Below, piece after piece: positions 17,187 to 21,772 of a stretch of DNA of 21,772 nucleotides. Below the pieces are notes generated by a model. The model did no database searches and had not been told where the DNA came from. It was given only the letters and a program-made list of their open reading frames with translations. Origin of the DNA: an uncultured Clostridia bacterium (GTDB taxonomy: Bacteria; Bacillota; Clostridia; TANB77; CAG-508); assembly GCA_948934525.1 (NCBI GenBank), contig CAQZSK010000015.1, positions 10,901 to 32,672 of the forward strand, written 5' to 3'. The translations under genes and the position numbers were made by a program. Every line of letters starts with the position of its first letter. Position 1 is the first letter of the stretch.

Positions 17187-17219
17187 AAAAGGCGACCGAA
17201 AGGTCGCTTTTAATTTTTA
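17187..17219 (+). terminator. Rho-independent terminator after the 53-codon gene
   Basis: AAAAGGCGACC pairs with GGTCGCTTTT around a GAAA tetraloop, then a T-rich tail. Confidence 0.92.
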
Positions 17220-17223
17220 GTAC

Positions 17224-17253
17224 TTGACGAAATACCTATAAATTATATAAAAT
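17224..17253 (+). promoter_or_regulatory. Promoter of pgeF
   Basis: TTGACG (17224-17229) is followed by overlapping -10 candidates TATAAA (17246-17251) and TAAAAT (17248-17253), spaced 16 or 18 bases. Transcription should begin near 17259. Confidence 0.6.
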
Positions 17254-17271
17254 AAGAAAGAAAAAATATAG

Positions 17272-18090
17272 ATGGAAAGAGAGAAAAGAATGCAAGAAAT
17301 ATTCAATTCTAATATAATTTATCAAAATAAAAATGGAATAGAATATATCCAGTTTAAGAAATTATTAGAATATCCAGAATTAACGCATTGTTATACTTTA
17401 AGAAGTAATAATACATTGAGTTTTCCTCCAGCTTACAAAGATGCAGAAATGCTAAAACAAAGTTATCAGAAAATTTGTGATTGTTTAGGGCTAGATGTTC
17501 ATAATGTAATGAAACCACACCAAACACACACAGATAATATAGAGATAGTAAATGAAGTAAGAGAATTAGAAGAGGTAGATGGTATCATAACCAGTCAAAA
17601 AGGTTTGGTATTACTTACAACATCAGCAGATTGTACTTCACTACTATTCTATGATCCAGTTAAAAAAGTAGTAGGAGATACTCATTCAGGATGGAGAGGA
17701 ACTTTACAAGCAATAGGGAAGAAGACAGCCCAAAAGATGATGAAGGAATATGACTGTAAGCCAGAAGATATCATTTGTTGTATTTGTCCATGTATCAAAC
17801 AATGTTGCTTTGAAGTGGAAGAAGACGTAAAGAGTTTGTTTGAGAAAGAATATGCTAGTTTAAAAGATATGGATAAAATGATTCAAATAGGAAAAGTCAT
17901 AGATGGAAAACAAAAATATTATATTGACACAACTGAAATCAATAAGCAATTATTAAGACAAGTTGGGCTGAAAGAGGAGAATATTATTGATTGTGGTATT
18001 TGCACAGTATGTCATGCCGATAAGCTTCATTCCTATCGTGTAGATAAAGAGAACTCAGGAAGAAATGCAGCAATTATTAGTGTCAGATAG
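17272..18090 (+). CDS. pgeF: Peptidoglycan editing factor / multicopper-oxidase-like PgeF (YfiH, LACC1 family)
   Basis: This is a Cu-oxidase_4 (formerly DUF152) protein. Family members have been linked to removing wrongly built muropeptides and to purine nucleoside phosphorylase or deaminase activity. The metal-site residues are visible: His86 in PHQTHTD, Cys121 in TTSADCTS, and His138 in DTHSGWRG; a Cys-rich stretch (169-179) and the C-terminal HSYRVDKENSGRNAAI motif also fit. The start is uncertain: the ATG at 17272 has no ribosome binding site and only a short leader, while the ATG at 17290 has GGAAAG 10 bases upstream and would give 266 residues. It is followed, with a REP-like element in between, by an LD-carboxypeptidase on the same strand. 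A joint role in wall turnover is plausible. Confidence 0.92.
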   Translation: MEREKRMQEIFNSNIIYQNKNGIEYIQFKKLLEYPELTHCYTLRSNNTLSFPPAYKDAEMLKQSYQKICDCLGLDVHNVMKPHQTHTDNIEIVNEVRELEEVDGIITSQKGLVLLTTSADCTSLLFYDPVKKVVGDTHSGWRGTLQAIGKKTAQKMMKEYDCKPEDIICCICPCIKQCCFEVEEDVKSLFEKEYASLKDMDKMIQIGKVIDGKQKYYIDTTEINKQLLRQVGLKEENIIDCGICTVCHADKLHSYRVDKENSGRNAAIISVR

Positions 18091-18199
18091 GGGACACATG
18101 TCAGTTTGGGGACGTTAGTTTGTGCGACATTTTGGAAAAAATGGAAGGATGTCGTACTTGGGGACAGATGTCGCACAAACTAACGTCCCCAGTGCGACA
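18089..18199. repeat. REP-like palindromic element
   Basis: A perfect 24-bp inverted repeat has its left arm at 18107-18130 (starting TGGGGACG, ending GCGACAT) and its right arm at 18168-18191, with 37 bases between. Within and around it are repeated GGGGAC (18090, 18108, 18160) and GTGCGAC/GTCGCAC (18122, 18170, 18192) modules and an imperfect GTCGTAC (18151). The element is far more G+C-rich than its surroundings and begins on the TAG stop of pgeF. This recalls REP elements mobilised by IS200-like RAYT transposases; none is in the window. No T-run follows, so it is not a standard terminator. Confidence 0.75.
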
Positions 18200-18215
18200 A
18201 AAAGGAGAAAGATAT

Positions 18216-19127
18216 ATGATACCAGATAAGTTAAAAAAAGGTGATACAATTGGGTTAATTGCACCTTCTAGTCCAGTAGAAAAAGATGATTTAGAAGTAA
18301 TTAATAATTCCATTTTGTTAATGGAAAGTGCAGGCTTTAAAGTGAGGTTTGCCAAAAATGCTTTAGCAAATACTTTAGGATATGGGACTACTGCAAAGGA
18401 AAAAGCTGAAGATATTAATGAAATGTTTGAAGCAGAAGAAATAAAAGCTATATTCTGCATATCAGGAGGTTTCAATTCTAATATTACCTTTGATTATTTA
18501 GATTATGATAGAATAAAACTTCATCCTAAAATTATTTGTGGATTTAGTGATTCTACCTCACTTTTAAATGCTATCTATAATAAAACAGGATTAGTCACTT
18601 TTCATGGTCCTACTTTTAAAGCATTAACATCTTGGCAAACTTCTTATGGATATGAAGAAGTGATGAAACGTTTGGTGGAAGGTGGTTTACTACTAGGAAA
18701 AGTGGAAGATGAATACACAACTATTCAAGAAGGAAAGGCTAGAGGAATATTGGTAGGTGGAAATTTAAGCTTAGTCAATGAAATGGTAACTGGAAAATAT
18801 AGCATTGATTTTACAGATAAAATTCTATTCTTAGAAGAACTATTTTTAGAAACACCACCAGAATTAGCTAGTAATTATCTATACCATATGAAACAAAATG
18901 GTGTATTTGACAAGATAAAAGGAATGTGGATAGGAAATTATGATGGAAGTGTTGCATTAGAAAGAATTTTATTAGATACCCTAGAAGGAGAATACAAATT
19001 TCCAATTATTAAGTCAAATAATTTTGGACATATTGATAAAAAAACTGTTATTCCAATTGGAACGATGGCAAAAATAGATACCAATCAAAAGACAAAAATA
19101 GAATTAGTAGAAGAGTGTGTAAAATAA
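18216..19127 (+). CDS. S66 family LD-carboxypeptidase / MccF-like peptidase
   Basis: I start it at 18216, preceded by AAGGAG (18202-18207); an in-frame ATG at 18120 would read through the REP-like element and is rejected. The 303-residue protein begins MIPDKLKKGDTIGLIAPSSP, as the family does. Nucleophile Ser111 is in CGFSDST, Glu207 in ILFLEEL and His272 in FGHIDKKTVIPIG, matching the Ser-Glu-His triad of LdcA and MccF. LdcA trims L,D-tetrapeptides in peptidoglycan recycling; MccF cleaves microcin C-type nucleotide-peptide antibiotics. Sequence alone does not separate these, but location after pgeF favours a wall role. No signal peptide is visible, so it acts in the cytoplasm. No separate promoter was found. 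Confidence 0.93.
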   Translation: MIPDKLKKGDTIGLIAPSSPVEKDDLEVINNSILLMESAGFKVRFAKNALANTLGYGTTAKEKAEDINEMFEAEEIKAIFCISGGFNSNITFDYLDYDRIKLHPKIICGFSDSTSLLNAIYNKTGLVTFHGPTFKALTSWQTSYGYEEVMKRLVEGGLLLGKVEDEYTTIQEGKARGILVGGNLSLVNEMVTGKYSIDFTDKILFLEELFLETPPELASNYLYHMKQNGVFDKIKGMWIGNYDGSVALERILLDTLEGEYKFPIIKSNNFGHIDKKTVIPIGTMAKIDTNQKTKIELVEECVK

Positions 19128-19158
19128 TTATGATGTAATAATTTCTATGATTTAAAAG

Positions 19159-19269
19159 CCATAATAGTACTTGTTTTCTTGTTTTTTAAATGCCAGAGGT
19201 AGCCAGAATATGCAAAGAAGTAAGTCAACTCTGTACCTTTCAAAACTGCAAAAACAAGTACTATTATGG
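19159..19269. repeat. 111-bp inverted-repeat element (MITE-like or structured RNA)
   Basis: A perfect 19-bp inverted repeat runs from CCATAATAGTACTTGTTTT (19159-19177) to its complement at 19251-19269. Inside, pairing continues imperfectly, including CAGAG with CTCTG, to leave a loop of about 30 bases. No T-run follows and no clear target duplication flanks it. It lies between the LD-carboxypeptidase and uracil-DNA glycosylase genes. Confidence 0.8.
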
Positions 19270-19328
19270 TAACTAATAATAACATGATGAAGTAATAACA
19301 AAATAAATAGAAAAAGAGGAAATAGAAA

Positions 19329-19886
19329 ATGTACGAAAATTGGGAAGAACTAGAAAATGGAATTCAAAATTGTCAAAAATGTAAGCTATGTCAAAAAAGA
19401 CAACATATTGTATTAGGAGAGGGAAATAGAGAGGCTAAGTTGATGTTTATAGGAGAAGGTCCAGGTGCAGATGAAGATGCACAAGGTCTTCCTTTTGTAG
19501 GAAAAGCAGGAAAACTGATGAATAAGGCATTTCAGGGGTTAGGAATTGATAGAAGTACAGTATATATTACGAATATTGTAAAATGTAGACCTCCTGCTAA
19601 TAGAGTGCCAGAAGAAGATGAGGCAGTAGCATGCTTAGATTATTTAAGAAGTCAAGTGATGTTAGTAAAGCCACAGCTAATTGTTCTTTTAGGAAGTACA
19701 GCTTTAAAAAATATCTTAGGAAAAGAGTATGGAATTACAGCTTGTAGAGGGAACTGGATTGAGCAAAAAGGGATATGGTATATGCCTACTTGGCATCCAG
19801 CAGCATTACTAAGAGATGAAAACAAAAAGGTTGAATTTTGGAAAGATTTGAAAGAAGTTGCAAAAAAATTTCAAGAATTAAACTAA
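19329..19886 (+). CDS. Uracil-DNA glycosylase, family 4 (iron-sulfur)
   Basis: This 185-residue enzyme removes uracil from DNA. The cluster cysteines fit the family spacing: Cys15 and Cys18 near the N-terminus (CQKCKLC), Cys86 in NIVKCRPP and Cys102. The active-site motif GEGPGADED is at 42-50, and the HPAALLR motif at 156-162 is the family's second signature. A weak AGAGGAAA ribosome binding site lies about 8 bases before the ATG. No promoter was recognised; the inverted-repeat element lies just upstream. It is followed after 24 bases by the GltD-like gene. Confidence 0.95.
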   Translation: MYENWEELENGIQNCQKCKLCQKRQHIVLGEGNREAKLMFIGEGPGADEDAQGLPFVGKAGKLMNKAFQGLGIDRSTVYITNIVKCRPPANRVPEEDEAVACLDYLRSQVMLVKPQLIVLLGSTALKNILGKEYGITACRGNWIEQKGIWYMPTWHPAALLRDENKKVEFWKDLKEVAKKFQELN

Positions 19887-19910
19887 TAAATAATGGAAAA
19901 GGTGTAGAGC

Positions 19911-21188
19911 ATGAAAGAAGAAATAAAAGAAAAAGTAGAATATTGTTTAAATTGTCAAAATCCACAATGCAGAATAGGATGTCCTTTAGGGAATCATATT
20001 CCTGATTTTATAGCACAAGTAAAGCAAGGTGATTATCAAAAAGCTTATGAGATTTTATGTGAGACTACCGTATTACCAGCAATTTGCGGAAGAATTTGTC
20101 CACATCAAAAACAATGTCAGGGGAAGTGTATTAGAGGAATAAAAGGAGATCCAGTTTCTATTGGAGAAATAGAAAAGACAATAGGAGATTGGGCATTAGA
20201 ACAAGAGGGAAGTTTGCTAAATTGTTATCTAAAACAAGGAATGCCTGAAGAAGCAAATGGAAAGAGAATAGCTATTATTGGTGGAGGACCATCAGGTTTA
20301 ACAGCTAGCAGTTTTTTAAGGAAGGCAGGATATCAAGTTACTATTTATGAAAAACAAAAAGATTTAGGTGGAATTTTAAGAAGAGGTATTCCAGAGTTTA
20401 GGCTAAGCAAAGATATTGTAGATAAGGTAATAGCACAAATTTTAACTTTAGGAATTCAAGTAGAATATGAGAGGGAATTAGGAAGAAACTTAAGTATAGC
20501 AGAACTAGAAGAAAAGTATGATGCTATATTCTTGAGTGTAGGAGCAAATATTCCAAGAAAAATGATGATAGAGGGAGAAGAATTAGAAGGTGTATTTGGA
20601 GGTAATTCATTATTAGAAGTGGAGAATCATCCAGATTATCATGGAAAGAAAGTAGCTATCATTGGTGGCGGAAATGTTGCGATGGATTGTGCAAGAACAA
20701 TTAAGAGATTAGGTGCTGAGCAAGTGGTAGTGATTTATAGAAGATCAGAAGCGGAAATGCCAGCAGAAGCAAAAGAGATAGAGGATAGCAAACAAGAAGG
20801 TGTAGAATTCTTATTCTTAACCAATATTACTAAAATATTAGGAAGTGACAAAGTTGAACAAATAGAATGTATCAAAACAGAGTTAGTAGAAAAAGAGGGA
20901 GAAAAAAGAAAAGTACCAGTAGATATAGAAAACAGTAATTATTGTATGCCTATGGATTTTGTTGTAATGGCAGTAGGAGGCAAAGTAGACAAGGCTATGT
21001 TAGAAGAGCAAGATATAGCAATAGGTACTAGAAAGTATGTATCAGTAGATGAGAATGGAAGGACATCCAATCCAAAGGTATTTGCAGGTGGAGATGTAGT
21101 AGGACAAACTGCAACCGTAGCATGGGCTGCAAGAAGCGGAAGAGATGTCGCAAGAAAGATAATAGAGTATTTAGAAAAGGAAGAATAA
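19911..21188 (+). CDS. NAD(P)-binding oxidoreductase of the glutamate synthase small subunit (GltD) family
   Basis: This 425-residue protein has an N-terminal Fer4_20-type iron-sulfur region with two cysteine groups (Cys12, 15, 20, 24 and Cys59, 63, 69, 73), an FAD-binding GGGPSG motif (124-129) and a nucleotide-binding GGGNVAMD motif (252-259). The C-terminal FAGGDVVG motif also contacts FAD in this family. GltD transfers electrons from NADPH to the glutamine-using large subunit. No gltB is in the window, so it may serve another partner, as NfnB and related stand-alone proteins do. The length is slightly short of typical GltD (about 450-490). AAAGGTG lies 8 bases before the ATG. Confidence 0.9.
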   Translation: MKEEIKEKVEYCLNCQNPQCRIGCPLGNHIPDFIAQVKQGDYQKAYEILCETTVLPAICGRICPHQKQCQGKCIRGIKGDPVSIGEIEKTIGDWALEQEGSLLNCYLKQGMPEEANGKRIAIIGGGPSGLTASSFLRKAGYQVTIYEKQKDLGGILRRGIPEFRLSKDIVDKVIAQILTLGIQVEYERELGRNLSIAELEEKYDAIFLSVGANIPRKMMIEGEELEGVFGGNSLLEVENHPDYHGKKVAIIGGGNVAMDCARTIKRLGAEQVVVIYRRSEAEMPAEAKEIEDSKQEGVEFLFLTNITKILGSDKVEQIECIKTELVEKEGEKRKVPVDIENSNYCMPMDFVVMAVGGKVDKAMLEEQDIAIGTRKYVSVDENGRTSNPKVFAGGDVVGQTATVAWAARSGRDVARKIIEYLEKEE

Positions 21189-21209
21189 GATTACTTATTC
21201 TTCCTTTTT
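21175..21209. terminator. Bidirectional terminator between convergent genes
   Basis: A perfect 15-bp stem (21175-21189 with 21194-21208, loop ATTA) has A-rich and T-rich ends, so it can stop transcription both ways. It contains the stop codons of the GltD-like gene (21186-21188) and of the XRE gene (21195-21197). Confidence 0.85.
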
Positions 21210-21407
21210 CTTTTCAACACAAATTAATTCACTAATTTCGCAATCTAAAAATTGACACATATCTTCTATATATTTAAAAGAAATGGAAGTAGTTTCACCA
21301 TTTAAAATGCGGTTAAGGTTACGAGAGGTGATATTCATATTTTTACAAAGCCAATATTTGCTTTTCCCTCGCTTTTTCAAGAGAGTTTCAATATTAAAAT
21401 TTACCAT
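21195..21407 (-). CDS. Small XRE family helix-turn-helix regulator
   Basis: This 70-residue protein is almost only one Cro/C1-type DNA-binding domain: residues 6-14 form helix 1, and KYWLCKNMNITSRNLNRILN (17-36) holds the helix-turn-helix. The end is lysine/glutamate-rich. It is the only minus-strand gene in the window and is divergent from the partial gene at 21617, with 209 bases between, so regulation of itself or that gene is possible. I saw no good ribosome binding site; AAGGAA lies too far (about 19 bases) from the ATG. Confidence 0.88.
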   Translation of the reverse strand: MVNFNIETLLKKRGKSKYWLCKNMNITSRNLNRILNGETTSISFKYIEDMCQFLDCEISELICVEKKKEE

Positions 21408-21482
21408 ATCTTTATAAACAAAATTATTCCTTTCTTATAAGATATATAAATTTTAATATAAATAAAAATCGAAAATAAGATA

Positions 21483-21511
21483 TTTACAAATAACGTATCT
21501 AGAAGTATAAT
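21483..21511 (+). promoter_or_regulatory. Promoter of the right-edge gene with hairpin-rich leader
   Basis: TTTACA (21483-21488) and TATAAT (21506-21511) have 17-base spacing. AGATA/TATCT half sites (21478-21482, 21496-21500) flank the -35 box and could be an XRE operator, but this is weak. The leader of about 100 bases holds two hairpins: AATTCTGTA/TACAGAATT (21527-21551) and ACTTGTAT/ATACAAGT (21574-21598), the latter just before GAGGGAGGA. Confidence 0.7.
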
Positions 21512-21616
21512 AAGATTGAATTAATGAATTCTGTATAGAAATTACAGAATTTGGTAATAATAAACAAAGGAAAACTTGTATGAAAAAATTATACAAGTAA
21601 AGAGGGAGGATTAAAG

Positions 21617-21772
21617 ATGAAAAATCAAGAAAGAAAGGTAATTTTAATAGGAGCAGGAATAGTAATAGGAATATTACTAATTGTACTAATAGTAAATGCT
21701 ATTAGCAAAAAAGACAGTAATGATAATAGCATTGGAAACACACAAGCAGTAGAACAAAATGTAGAAAAATAT
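21617..21772 (+). CDS. N-terminal part of a membrane-anchored or secreted protein (3' end outside window)
   Basis: The ATG at 21617 is preceded by GAGGGAGGA (21602-21610), and the frame is open to the right edge (52 residues). It begins MKNQERKVILIGAGIVIGI, with one hydrophobic segment at about residues 8-25 and then a polar, Asn/Ser-rich stretch, typical of an N-terminal anchor or signal sequence. The family cannot be told. Its promoter and two leader hairpins lie in the region shared with the divergent XRE gene. Confidence 0.75.
   Translation, partial: MKNQERKVILIGAGIVIGILLIVLIVNAISKKDSNDNSIGNTQAVEQNVEKY

Noticed and set aside
18089..18199. Ordinary rho-independent terminator for pgeF
   Set aside because: No T-run follows the palindrome, and the spacing and repeated modules are unlike the other terminators in this window.
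18120..18215. Longer start for the LD-carboxypeptidase
   Set aside because: The extra 32 residues would be encoded by the REP-like element, and the ATG at 18216 has a proper ribosome binding site and matches the family N-terminus.
12704..19886. DNA repair island linking ogg, addB and the uracil-DNA glycosylase
   Set aside because: Only ogg and addB are adjacent; the third gene lies about 2.4 kb beyond addB, past a terminator and three other genes, so common placement is probably chance.

Overview
The window looks like a chromosomal segment of a low-GC Gram-positive bacterium, most likely an anaerobic member of the Clostridia (Bacillota). The evidence is strong A+T richness, AGGAGG-type ribosome binding sites, consensus -35/-10 promoters, an order plsX-acpP-rnc-radical SAM gene of the clostridial type, an AddB-type recombination nuclease, and a cohesin/dockerin pair, which is typical of clostridia from gut or plant-degrading habitats. 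I cannot name a species.

Layout. (1) 1-8101 is a cell-surface block. It holds the 3' end of a very long Ig-like repeat protein (start lies left of the window), then a two-gene operon. That operon encodes a small membrane-anchored protein with one cohesin and one SH3b domain, and a 1141-residue secreted protein with an N-terminal dockerin followed by Ig-like modules. (2) 8231-11671 is a lipid/RNA housekeeping block: plsX, acpP, rnc (whose 3' end is frameshifted in this sequence) and a radical SAM gene. (3) 11724-16926 holds a YitT-type membrane protein, an 8-oxoguanine DNA glycosylase apparently made from a leaderless mRNA, and addB. (4) 16954-17218 is an isolated transcription unit for a 53-residue membrane protein, with its own promoter and terminator. 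(5) 17272-21188 holds pgeF, a REP-like palindromic element, an S66 LD-carboxypeptidase, a long inverted repeat, a family 4 uracil-DNA glycosylase and a GltD-type flavoprotein. (6) 21195-21772 holds a small XRE regulator on the minus strand, divergent from a partial membrane-anchored protein that runs off the right edge.

How parts fit. The cohesin protein (signal peptide, cohesin, SH3b, TM helix, basic tail) and the dockerin protein are adjacent, 4 bases apart, behind one promoter and before one terminator. A simple model is that the cohesin protein is a receptor on the membrane or wall that displays the dockerin-bearing Ig-like fibre. No catalytic domain is visible in any of the three surface proteins, so this resembles an adhesive or structural assembly rather than a cellulosome. 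PgeF and the LD-carboxypeptidase are both linked to peptidoglycan quality or recycling and are probably co-transcribed.

Main points for a second look: the enzyme-free cohesin-dockerin operon; the internal duplication of about 380 residues in the dockerin protein; the rnc frameshift; the predicted leaderless ogg mRNA; the self-contained 53-codon gene; the 24-bp perfect palindrome at 18107-18191; the 111-bp inverted-repeat element at 19159-19269; and the terminator hairpin that contains the likely ribosome binding site of yitT.
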